Position numbers and translations under genes: made by a program
Shown: positions 1-6,486 of the stretch, piece by piece
How the letters are laid out: each line of letters starts with the position of its first letter
Position numbering within the stretch: the stretch's first letter is position 1
NCBI GenBank assembly: GCA_011050175.1
Contig: DRGF01000075.1
Coordinates: forward strand, 1 to 14,013
Origin: Thermococcus sp.
GTDB taxonomy: Archaea; Methanobacteriota_B; Thermococci; Thermococcales; Thermococcaceae
Direction: 5' to 3'
Length of the DNA: 14,013 bases
Notes under the pieces: generated by a model
The model's input: only the letters and a program-made list of their open reading frames with translations
What the model was told of the DNA's origin: nothing
The model's database searches: none

Positions 1-1989
1 GTTGTTCCGTATGAACGTTGCCTCCTTGGGCAGGAGGAAGCTCATGCCTACTGCCCTTCCGTAGGGGGTGACATCGACGATGGAACCTTTAATCCGGACG
101 AAGTCGAACTCCTCGAGCTTTTCGAGAACCTTTTCCGCGCTCTGGTTGGCGCCAAGGCATTTGGCCTGGACGTTTTCAATGACGTCTAACCTGTTGAAGA
201 CGCAGGAGTGGGCCAGGACGTTGTCATGCTCAAGCTCGTCGCTCCACTCGACGATGACGGGCTCGATTGGGGAAGTCAGGAGTTTAAACGCGACCTCGTC
301 CTCCGAACTTTCCATCTGGGCAGAGTACTTCCTCCCCGGCTCGACGATGAGGTAAACCCTGCCCTTCTCGTGGTAGAGCGGCCTTCCAGCGCGACCGAGC
401 ATCTGGTGGAACTCCCTGACGGTGAGCCACTTGTTGCCCATGGCGAGACTCTCGAAGATTACCTGGCTCGCGGGGAAGTCAACGCCCGCTCCGAGTGCAG
501 CCGTCGTGACGACGACGTCAAGGCGCTGGGCCAGGAACTCCATCTCCGTGAGCTTCCTCTGCTTGTAGGGCAGTCCGGAGTGGTACGGCTTTGCCTTCAG
601 GCCTTTGCTCGTGAGGTAGGCGGCAAGCTCGTGCGTCCTCTTGCGCGAGAAGGTGAAGACTATCGTCTGTCCCTTGTAGCCCTGCAACGACTTCCTGCTC
701 GCTTCAGCCCGGCAGAGAACCGCTATGTGGCGCCACTTCTCCGACTCGTTTCTCGCTATGATTATGTGCCTCTCAAGGTCAACCGGCCTCTCGTCGTAGA
801 GCACCAGCTTCAGCCCGAGCTCTTTGGCAAGCTCCTCCGGATTGCCTATGGTGGCACTCAGGCCGATGAACTGCGCGTGGGGATACAGCTCCCTCAGCCT
901 CGCAATTAAGCCGTCCAGCCGCGGTCCACGCTCCTCGTCGTCCAGCGTGTGTATCTCGTCAATAACTATAGTTCCGACGTTGCCGATTTTCCTGCCGGCC
1001 CTCAGCAGGTAGTCTATACCCTCGTAGGTCCCCACTATGATGTCCGCGTCTATGCCGGTATCAACGACCACAAGCTCGTCCCGGGTCTTTATCCTGCTCA
1101 TACCGACCCTTATCGCCACGCGGAGGCCGAGCTTGGAATAGCGCCGCTTGAAGTCATCATACTTCTGGTTGGCCAGGGCGACGAGGGGAACGAGGAAGAG
1201 CATCTTCCGGCCTTTCATGGCCTTCGGAACTCCAGCCAGCTCGCCGATGAGGGTTTTGCCGCTTGCAGTTGCCGAGACCACGAGGAGGCTCTCTCCATCA
1301 AGGAGGCCGTTCTTGACGGCAAGGCTCTGAACCGGGAGCAGCTCGTTAACGCCCTCCGCCTTGAGAACGGACTTGAACTTCCCAGGGAGGTTCAGTTCAT
1401 CCACCCTGAGCTTCTCGACCCTCACGTGCTTGGCCTTCAGTTCGTCCCACCTGGTTATCTCGGGATTCTTCGTCGGGTCGAAGCGGGGGTCAAAAGCGTA
1501 GAGAACTTTGTCGAGGTCTCTAAACCTGTCGAGAAGTTTTTTTGCCTGATCAAACATGGCGATGCTCTTGAACCTGAAGCGGAGCTCCCTCTTCAGCTCG
1601 TCCTCGGCACAGCGCTCGCATATGTACTCGCCGTGGTATTTAATGCGGTTGCCCTCGGTGAGGACCGTCACCCTGCCCTCGAGCAGGCAGAGGCGGCAGA
1701 GTTCGGCCTTCTCGACCCTCTTGTTCTGGAGCCTCACCTTGAAGTATTCCTCCCACTCGTCGGCGTTCACGAGGACAATCCTCGCCTGACGGAGGAGCTT
1801 TTCAATCTCCTTCGGGTTCCGGTACTGGCTTCCCTCAAGGACCTTGAAGAGCCTCCCCTCGCGCATTATGAAGCGGTATATCCTGTCAGCCTTCAGGTTC
1901 TTCATTGCTGAGAGCTTCTCGGGCTCGTTCTCGATGAAGAACGCCTCAAGCTCGTTCTTTTTTCTCCCTGGCCTTACAACGAAGAGCAT
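1..1989 (-). CDS. Ski2-like superfamily 2 RNA helicase (ASH-Ski2 type), 3' end outside the window
   Basis: An ATP-dependent helicase that remodels RNA; 663 codons are visible and no stop is reached. Reading from ATG at 1989, helicase motifs occur in order: Walker A ATASGKT near residues 240-246, DEIH (344-347), SAT (378-380) and QMLGRAGRP (529-537). DEIH with QxxGRAGRP is typical of the Ski2/Hel308 branch. The N-terminal ~230 residues precede the motor and contain C98-x2-C101-x22-C124-x2-C127, a likely zinc site. From memory, the Thermococcales family ASH-Ski2 has such an N-terminal C4 motif and works with the exonuclease aRNase J and the exosome, so a role in RNA decay is inferred. The start follows GGTGAGGG closely. 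It is the last visible gene of a tyrS-lrp-helicase operon, 21 nt after the lrp stop. A DNA-directed Hel308-like role is less likely given the N-terminal domain. Confidence 0.88.
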   Translation of the reverse strand, partial: MLFVVRPGRKKNELEAFFIENEPEKLSAMKNLKADRIYRFIMREGRLFKVLEGSQYRNPKEIEKLLRQARIVLVNADEWEEYFKVRLQNKRVEKAELCRLCLLEGRVTVLTEGNRIKYHGEYICERCAEDELKRELRFRFKSIAMFDQAKKLLDRFRDLDKVLYAFDPRFDPTKNPEITRWDELKAKHVRVEKLRVDELNLPGKFKSVLKAEGVNELLPVQSLAVKNGLLDGESLLVVSATASGKTLIGELAGVPKAMKGRKMLFLVPLVALANQKYDDFKRRYSKLGLRVAIRVGMSRIKTRDELVVVDTGIDADIIVGTYEGIDYLLRAGRKIGNVGTIVIDEIHTLDDEERGPRLDGLIARLRELYPHAQFIGLSATIGNPEELAKELGLKLVLYDERPVDLERHIIIARNESEKWRHIAVLCRAEASRKSLQGYKGQTIVFTFSRKRTHELAAYLTSKGLKAKPYHSGLPYKQRKLTEMEFLAQRLDVVVTTAALGAGVDFPASQVIFESLAMGNKWLTVREFHQMLGRAGRPLYHEKGRVYLIVEPGRKYSAQMESSEDEVAFKLLTSPIEPVIVEWSDELEHDNVLAHSCVFNRLDVIENVQAKCLGANQSAEKVLEKLEEFDFVRIKGSIVDVTPYGRAVGMSFLLPKEATFIRNN

Positions 1990-2010
1990 CCTCACTCCCT
2001 CACCAAGCAG

Positions 2011-2484
2011 TTAGCGTTTTCTATTCTCACAGGCCACCCAGTTCTCCTTGAAGGTATCTATGATAAGAGTGACCTCCACCCGTTCGAGGTTTTTACCGAA
2101 GAGCCGCTTGAGCTTCCCCGCGAAGGCCTTGACCTCGTCGGTGTCGTGGAAGCTCGCCCTCACGAGTATCTGCCTCTCACCGCTGCGCCGGTGGAGGCTC
2201 TGAACGTTCTCAAACCTCGCTATCTCCCTCAAGATTTGGTCTATCGTGTGGTCATCGATCGCCAGTCGAAGTTCAAAAAACGCCTGGACGTATTCATCAA
2301 GGAAAGCCGGGTCAACGATCGCAGAATAGCCCTTAATTGCCCCGAGCTTCTCCAGTTTTTCCACCCTGTTCTTCACGCTCGCCGGGGATAGACCGACCCT
2401 CCGCCCTAGCTCTGTGAGGGTTATCCTCCCCTCCTTGCGGAGGATTCTGAGTATCTCCTTGTCTTTCTCGTCTATTCCCGGCAT
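2011..2484 (-). CDS. Lrp/AsnC family transcriptional regulator
   Basis: A 157-residue DNA-binding regulator of normal family length. An N-terminal winged helix-turn-helix spans about residues 5-55 (LTELGRRVGLSPASVKNRV is the recognition region). A RAM/AsnC ligand-sensing and oligomerisation domain follows at about 64-146. Lrp proteins typically bind promoters as multimers and respond to amino acids, but the effector here is unknown. I chose ATG at 2484 (MPGIDEKDKEIL) over an in-frame GTG at 2493 because GGTGGGG sits 6 nt before the ATG, the usual spacing here, whereas the GTG has no good ribosome site. It lies 29 nt after tyrS and 21 nt before the helicase, so co-transcription is likely. Control of its own operon is possible but not shown. 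Confidence 0.9.
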   Translation of the reverse strand: MPGIDEKDKEILRILRKEGRITLTELGRRVGLSPASVKNRVEKLEKLGAIKGYSAIVDPAFLDEYVQAFFELRLAIDDHTIDQILREIARFENVQSLHRRSGERQILVRASFHDTDEVKAFAGKLKRLFGKNLERVEVTLIIDTFKENWVACENRKR

Positions 2485-2513
2485 CGGCCCCACCAGCTAA
2501 AAGGAAAGAGGGT

Positions 2514-3641
2514 TCAGCGGGTGATCTTTATCTCCCTCATCAGCTCCAGCGGCTCCGGGTGCTTCTCAAAGTAGTCTCTGACCGGCTTGAGGAGATCTAT
2601 GAGGTACTCAGCCACGGCGTTCTTGAGGTCGAGCGGGTGGAGCTTGCCCTCGGCGAAGTCCCTCTTGAGCTCCTCGAAGGTCGTGTAGGTGACGTCGCCG
2701 CCGAACTTGGCCGGGCGGTGGATTGTGAACTCCGTCGGCTCCTCGCGGAAGATTATGTGCTCGGCCCAGTCGAGGACGGGGTTGTACTTAACCTCCCCAG
2801 CGGGGCAGAAGGCCTTCCTGAGCTTCCCCTTTATCTCCTGGGGGCTATCATGGATGAATACTGCCGAGTAGGGCTTGCTCTTGCTCATCTTCATCTGGGT
2901 CTTCAGCTCTTTGAACTGCTCCTCGCTCTCAATTGGCCAGACGGGCGGCTCCTGGAGGCCGAGGAGGAGGTGGTGGTGAAGCGCTACCGGTTTGAGCTTC
3001 TCGCCCTTCCATTCGAGGGCGTGGTACTTGAGCTTCTGGGCCACTTCGATGGCTATGACGTGAGCCTTCCTCTGGTCCATTCCGGCGTGGGCAATGGTAA
3101 CGCCCTGGTAGAAGATGTCCGCGACCTGCATTGCCGGGTATATGAGCTTGGCGAAGTCTATGGCCTCCCCCATCTGGCGGCCCATGATGGTTATGGAGCG
3201 CAGCATTCTCGCGAGGGTGACGTTTTTGGATATGTCTATGACCGTCTGCCAGTAGTCTCCATTCTCCAGTATCTCACTCGCGAGGACGAACTCGACCTTG
3301 TCCGGGTCGCCTCCCATGACCTTTATGCTCTGCTTCATGCCCTCCTTGAAGTAGGTGAGCGCGACCTTCTGTATGGTCTCCAGGTCGCCACCGAGCTTGT
3401 CGTTTATCCAGCTGTGCCAGTCGGCGAGGAAAATCTTCGTCTTGATTCCAGCCTTCTGGAGGTCGGCTATCTTTGCCCCTGCCATTAGGCCGGTTCCGAG
3501 GTGAATGTAACCGCTTATTTCAAAGCCGATGTAGTGCTGCATTGGAACGCCGACTTCGAGCAGGTGCCTGAGGTTCTCCTCGGTCAAAAGCTCCTCCGTG
3601 GGCTTCCTTTTGATGAGCTCTATCCTTTTTTCAATGTCCAT
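2514..3641 (-). CDS. tyrS: Tyrosyl-tRNA synthetase (archaeal type)
   Basis: Cytoplasmic class I aminoacyl-tRNA synthetase that attaches tyrosine to tRNA(Tyr). The protein has 375 residues, in the range of archaeal/eukaryotic-type TyrRS and shorter than bacterial TyrRS, because it lacks the S4-like C-terminal domain. Visible signatures are Y37 in the YIGFEISG segment, the HIGH-equivalent HLGT at 47-50, YPAMQVADI at 168-176 (the tyrosine-pocket helix in archaeal enzymes) and KMSKS at 251-255. Start: ATG at 3641 has AGGTGGTG just upstream; an in-frame GTG at 3650 lies inside that ribosome site and was rejected. It is the first gene of the minus-strand operon with lrp and the helicase. A TATA-like site lies about 38 nt before the start. 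Confidence 0.97.
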   Translation of the reverse strand: MDIEKRIELIKRKPTEELLTEENLRHLLEVGVPMQHYIGFEISGYIHLGTGLMAGAKIADLQKAGIKTKIFLADWHSWINDKLGGDLETIQKVALTYFKEGMKQSIKVMGGDPDKVEFVLASEILENGDYWQTVIDISKNVTLARMLRSITIMGRQMGEAIDFAKLIYPAMQVADIFYQGVTIAHAGMDQRKAHVIAIEVAQKLKYHALEWKGEKLKPVALHHHLLLGLQEPPVWPIESEEQFKELKTQMKMSKSKPYSAVFIHDSPQEIKGKLRKAFCPAGEVKYNPVLDWAEHIIFREEPTEFTIHRPAKFGGDVTYTTFEELKRDFAEGKLHPLDLKNAVAEYLIDLLKPVRDYFEKHPEPLELMREIKITR

Positions 3642-3670
3642 ACTCACCACCTGAAGCCTGAACGGTATTA

Positions 3671-3680
3671 GCCTTTAAGG
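3671..3680 (-). promoter_or_regulatory. Candidate TATA box for the tyrS-lrp-helicase operon
   Basis: On the minus strand the sequence reads CCTTAAAGGC, beginning about 39 nt before the tyrS ATG and preceded by an A-rich AAAGT that could serve as BRE. The spacing matches the other promoters in this window, which is the main support; the box itself is a weak match to TTTATA. Initiation would fall near 3650, giving a leader of about 10 nt. Confidence 0.45.
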
Positions 3681-3724
3681 ACTTTACGGAAGTTTTTCGG
3701 GCCTGTTAAAGTTCGGATTCATAA

Positions 3725-3734
3725 GGTTTATAAC
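3725..3734 (+). promoter_or_regulatory. TATA box for the first CGP-CTERM gene
   Basis: The sequence GGTTTATAAC has TTTATAAC starting 38 nt before the ATG at 3765. The same TTTATAAC, 39 nt upstream of the start, precedes the second CGP-CTERM gene at 10099. Transcription would begin near 3755, leaving a leader of about 10 nt with GGTGAT (3756-3761) as ribosome site. Confidence 0.7.
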
Positions 3735-3764
3735 TTCTGGAGCATTAAATAACCCGGTGATACC

Positions 3765-4811
3765 ATGAGGAAGGCTGCAATAATACTTGCTGTGTTTGTT
3801 TTCTTTGGTGTTTTCGGATTTGCCATGGCCAGCGCCATGACCATCGGCATCGACCTTGCCCACGGTGAAAACGACAAGGGCCTTACCGTCCTGACCGACA
3901 AGGACGGCAACGTCGTTGCAGATGGAATGATAAAGACCATCGGCGACGTTACCTGGGTCTACATCGGCGACCCGGCCCTCGCTGACCAGCTCGGAATCGA
4001 GAACGTCGGCGAGAAGATAACCGCAGATGCCCTCAAGAACGTGGACTTCCTTATCCTCGGCCAGCCGAGCCAGGCCTTCACTCCGGAGGAGATCCAGGCT
4101 CTGACCCAGTGGTGGAACGAGGGCGGCAAAATCCTCTGGGTGGCCGCCGACAGCGACTACGGCGACAGCGGCGTGCAGAGGATCGACTTTGCCAACGCTG
4201 TTCTCGATGCTATTGGTGCCAACCTCAGGCTCGACCAGGCTTCAATTGAGGACTCCATCAGCAACGCTGGAGCAGGCTACCGTGTTGTTGGCATTATAAA
4301 CCCGGACAAGGACACCCCCGAGAGGGACGCTATAGTCAAGGACCTCGCCAACGGTGGAAAGGCCCTCTTCCACGGGCCGGGTGTTGTCGCCTACGTTGAC
4401 GAGAGCGGCAACTGGAAGCCGCTTCCGCCCGAGGCTGGAATCGAGAACGTTTATGTCATAGTCACCAGCAGTGAGGAGGGCGGCCAGATCGTTGAGAACA
4501 GTGACCCGCCGGCCAACGCTTACACTGCTGGAGACACCGGCAGGTTCCCGCTCATGGCCGTCCAGCTCTTCCCGGACAAGAAGAACGTCCTCATCGTTAG
4601 CGGCGAGACCCCGTACGGCGGCTACGAGCCGATATGGACCCCCGAGTACAGCGGCGTCAAGCTTGACGGACCGCAGTTCGTCACCAACGCCATCCACTGG
4701 GCAATAACCGTCCAGAGCAACCTCGGCAAAGAGGAAGGCGGAAGCACCTGCGGTCCGGCGGCTCTCGTCGGCCTTGCACTGGTTCCACTCCTCCTCAGAA
4801 GGAGGAAGTGA
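3765..4811 (+). CDS. Secreted CGP-CTERM surface protein with a GATase-like (DUF4350/GldG-like) domain
   Basis: A 348-residue exported protein. Residues 1-25 form a signal peptide (MRKAAIILAVFVFFGVFGFA core). The body, about 26-315, opens with IGIDLAHGENDKGL and has NVDFLILGQPSQAFTPEEI followed by WWNEGGKILWVA, the pattern of class I glutamine-amidotransferase-like folds such as DUF4350, GldG and IFT52. These usually lack catalysis and bind other molecules; I see no clear nucleophile triad. Residues 323-348 are a CGP-CTERM anchor: acidic/Gly run, S-T-C329-G-P, hydrophobic helix, then RRRK. The start has GGTGAT three bases upstream. It lies 88 nt before the solute-binding protein, with a T-rich terminator and a separate promoter between, so it is probably a separate transcript. 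Fold assignment is from pattern only; a partner of the transporter is inferred from position. Confidence 0.85.
   Translation: MRKAAIILAVFVFFGVFGFAMASAMTIGIDLAHGENDKGLTVLTDKDGNVVADGMIKTIGDVTWVYIGDPALADQLGIENVGEKITADALKNVDFLILGQPSQAFTPEEIQALTQWWNEGGKILWVAADSDYGDSGVQRIDFANAVLDAIGANLRLDQASIEDSISNAGAGYRVVGIINPDKDTPERDAIVKDLANGGKALFHGPGVVAYVDESGNWKPLPPEAGIENVYVIVTSSEEGGQIVENSDPPANAYTAGDTGRFPLMAVQLFPDKKNVLIVSGETPYGGYEPIWTPEYSGVKLDGPQFVTNAIHWAITVQSNLGKEEGGSTCGPAALVGLALVPLLLRRRK
4731..4811 (+). repeat. CGP-CTERM tail cassette, copy 1 (81 bp)
   Basis: The last 81 nt of this gene, stop codon included, match 12028-12108 at 80 of 81 positions; the only difference is A at 4778 against G at 12075, a silent change. 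Identity begins at the Glu-Glu-Gly-Gly codons and ends at the stop; sequence on both sides differs. It encodes the membrane-anchor signal. It contains a perfect 7-bp hairpin, TCCTCCT-CAGA-AGGAGGA (4789-4806). Confidence 0.95.
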
Positions 4812-4835
4812 ATTTTTCTTTATCTTTATCTTTAG
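4812..4835 (+). terminator. T-rich terminator after the first CGP-CTERM gene
   Basis: Directly after the stop come TTTTT and three CTTTAT/CTTTAG units, a pyrimidine-rich run typical of archaeal termination. The 7-bp hairpin at the end of the coding region lies only a few bases upstream and may help. Confidence 0.6.
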
Positions 4836-4845
4836 AACCATTAAT

Positions 4846-4856
4846 TTTTTATTAAC
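4846..4856 (+). promoter_or_regulatory. Candidate TATA box for the solute-binding protein gene
   Basis: TTTTTATTAAC lies about 52 nt before the ATG at 4900, which predicts a leader of roughly 20-25 nt, somewhat longer than for its neighbours. A second A/T-rich site (ATTAAAG near 4874) is too close to the start to be the main TATA box. The ribosome site AGGTGAT lies five bases before the ATG. Confidence 0.5.
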
Positions 4857-4899
4857 TTCGCCCAATTTCGACCGATTAAAGATAACCAGGTGATAAACC

Positions 4900-6336
4900 A
4901 TGAAGAAGCCCGTGGCAATTGGCTTTATCCTGCTTCTTGCCCTCAGTGTTGTAGCCAGCGGCTGCATCGGTGGCGGCGAAAGCAGCGGCATAACCCTTGT
5001 CGTCGTTACCAGACACGACGCCACAATCCAGTATATGGCAAAACAGGCATTCCTCGAGAGCGATATCGCCAAGCAGTATAACATCGTTGACCTGAAGTTC
5101 ATCAAGGTTCCAGAAAGCCTCTGGCCGAGCTACATCGAGAAAGGTGCTGACGTCGGCTGGGGTGGAGGCCCGACCCTCTTCGACGACCTCTACAAAGCCA
5201 ACTACCTCGCCCCCATAACTGACGAAAAGATCCTCAACCTTCTTGGAGACCCGATTCCCACCGAACTGGCAGGAATGCCCATGGTCAGGGAAGGTGATGA
5301 CGGTAAGGTCTACTGGATAGCCGCGGCACTGTCCTCCTTTGGTTTCACGGTCAATACCAACCAGCTCGAGAAGTGGAACCTCGATATGCCCGAAAAGTGG
5401 GAGAACATAGCGAGCGAGGAATGGGCCCTCAACCCGCCCCAGTACGGCATAGCCGACCCGACCAGGAGCACCTCAAACACCAGGATATACCAGATAATCC
5501 TCCAGGCCTTTGGCTGGGAGGAGGGCTGGCGCATCATGACCCTCATAGCAGCTAACTCCAAAATATACATGCAGAGCGACGCCGTAAGGGACGCAGTAAT
5601 CAACGGTGAGATAGCGGCAGGAAACACCATCGACTTCTACGGCTACACCGCCATGCAGCAGAACCCTGCCTGTGTTTACATTGTTCCGAAGGGAGAGAGC
5701 ATCATAAACGGCGACCCAATAGCGCTTCTCAAGAATGCCGAGCACCCTGAGGCAGCCCAGGCTTTCATATACTGGGTTCTCACGGAGGGCCAGGCCATCT
5801 GGATGAGCCCCGAGGTCAACAGGCTCCCGATCAACCCGGAGATCTTCGACATGACCGTCACCAGGACTTACGCGGACGTCGTCTTCAAGGGAGAGCACGA
5901 GGGTAAGACCTACGGCGAGGCCAGGCCCGCCCTTAAGAAGGCCTACGACGATGCCGTTAACGCTCAGGGAATACCGTTCGACGACAAGAGGGCCCTTGAG
6001 ACCGTAAGCGCACTCCAGTACTACTTCAAAGCCACCCTCGTCGACCCGAACCAGAAGCTCCACAATGTATGGGTTGCCATAGTCCAGGCCTACAAGGACG
6101 GCAAGATAACGAAAGAGCAGTTTGAGCAGCTCAAGAACGAGCTTACCGCACCGATAGAGTTCAAAGACCCGGAGACCGGCCAGACCGTTACCTTCACCGA
6201 GGAGTACGCCAAAAAGATAAACACGAAGATTGTCGAGGACAGGAACTTCCAGGACCAGCTCGTCCAGCAGTGGCGTCAGGCAGCCATAGACAAGTACCAG
6301 AGGGTGCTTGATAAGCTCAACAGCATGACTGGTTGA
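4900..6336 (+). CDS. ABC transporter solute-binding lipoprotein (Fe3+/thiamine/phosphonate group) with C-terminal extension
   Basis: A 478-residue periplasmic-type binding protein anchored outside the membrane. Residues 1-21 are a signal sequence ending in the lipobox-like ASG-C22, followed by a flexible GGGESSG linker. Residues ~30-330 resemble COG1840-type binding proteins (AfuA/FbpA and relatives): an opening beta strand TLVVVTRHD, GWGGGP at 86-91, and a hinge region with FGFTVNTNQL. Such proteins bind Fe3+, thiamine, 2-aminoethylphosphonate or phosphorylated compounds; I cannot tell which, and I do not see the clear adjacent tyrosine pair of ferric-binding proteins. Residues ~340-478 form a long, charged, mostly helical extension beyond the usual ~340-residue family length. 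The start follows AGGTGAT. The gene has its own promoter and a T-rich terminator, separate from the permease-ATPase pair downstream, so the binding protein may be made in excess. Confidence 0.9.
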   Translation: MKKPVAIGFILLLALSVVASGCIGGGESSGITLVVVTRHDATIQYMAKQAFLESDIAKQYNIVDLKFIKVPESLWPSYIEKGADVGWGGGPTLFDDLYKANYLAPITDEKILNLLGDPIPTELAGMPMVREGDDGKVYWIAAALSSFGFTVNTNQLEKWNLDMPEKWENIASEEWALNPPQYGIADPTRSTSNTRIYQIILQAFGWEEGWRIMTLIAANSKIYMQSDAVRDAVINGEIAAGNTIDFYGYTAMQQNPACVYIVPKGESIINGDPIALLKNAEHPEAAQAFIYWVLTEGQAIWMSPEVNRLPINPEIFDMTVTRTYADVVFKGEHEGKTYGEARPALKKAYDDAVNAQGIPFDDKRALETVSALQYYFKATLVDPNQKLHNVWVAIVQAYKDGKITKEQFEQLKNELTAPIEFKDPETGQTVTFTEEYAKKINTKIVEDRNFQDQLVQQWRQAAIDKYQRVLDKLNSMTG

Positions 6337-6356
6337 GTTTGATATCTCTCTGCGAA

Positions 6357-6382
6357 TTTCTATTCTTTTTTGACACTTTTTC
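6357..6382 (+). terminator. T-rich terminator after the solute-binding protein gene
   Basis: TTTCTATTC, TTTTTT and TTTTT runs follow the stop at 6336 and precede a new TATA box at about 6411. Termination here would separate the binding protein transcript from the permease transcript, or allow partial read-through. Confidence 0.5.
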
Positions 6383-6410
6383 AATATGGAGGAATCAACA
6401 AATTCTTGGA

Positions 6411-6422
6411 AATATTTAAATA
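6411..6422 (+). promoter_or_regulatory. Candidate TATA box for the permease-ATPase operon
   Basis: AATATTTAAATA is a strong A/T box preceded by a purine-rich stretch. Initiation about 25-28 nt downstream would be near 6440. The distance from the box to the chosen ATG is about 74 nt, so the leader is some 45 nt, unlike the ~10-nt leaders of neighbouring genes. Confidence 0.55.
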
Positions 6423-6423
6423 G

Positions 6424-6452
6424 ACTCCACCTCGACCAACTCAGAGTGGAGT
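6424..6452 (+). promoter_or_regulatory. Inverted repeat over the predicted permease transcription start (candidate operator)
   Basis: ACTCCAC (6424-6430) and GTGGAGT (6446-6452) are perfect inverted 7-mers separated by 15 nt. A smaller palindrome, ACTCAGAGT (6439-6447), is nested in the right half. The left arm abuts the TATA box and lies upstream of the predicted initiation point, so a DNA operator for a dimeric regulator fits better than an RNA hairpin. A regulator bound here would block RNA polymerase. No similar site was seen before the binding-protein gene. Confidence 0.45.
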
Positions 6453-6471
6453 GTATAGCCAGAAGCAGAAC

Positions 6472-6482
6472 GGAGGTTGGTG
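6472..6482 (+). promoter_or_regulatory. Ribosome-binding site deciding the permease start
   Basis: GGAGGTTGGTG lies 4-9 nt before ATG 6487 and combines a GGAGGT core with a GGTG. The upstream in-frame GTG at 6451 lies within the right arm of the inverted repeat and has no comparable site. Confidence 0.65.
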
Positions 6483-6486
6483 CTCA

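Noticed and set aside
208..1911. Long plus-strand open frames opposite the helicase gene
   Set aside because: They are antisense frames of a strongly recognisable helicase and show no family signature of their own; GC-rich codon use leaves such shadows open.
4818..4835. Tandem CTTTAT units that look like a short repeat array
   Set aside because: Only two perfect units and one altered one in a T-rich terminator; too short to be a repeat feature of its own.
6451..6486. In-frame GTG at 6451 as permease start
   Set aside because: It lies inside the inverted repeat, has no ribosome site, and adds residues unlike the start of this family; ATG 6487 has GGAGGT nearby.
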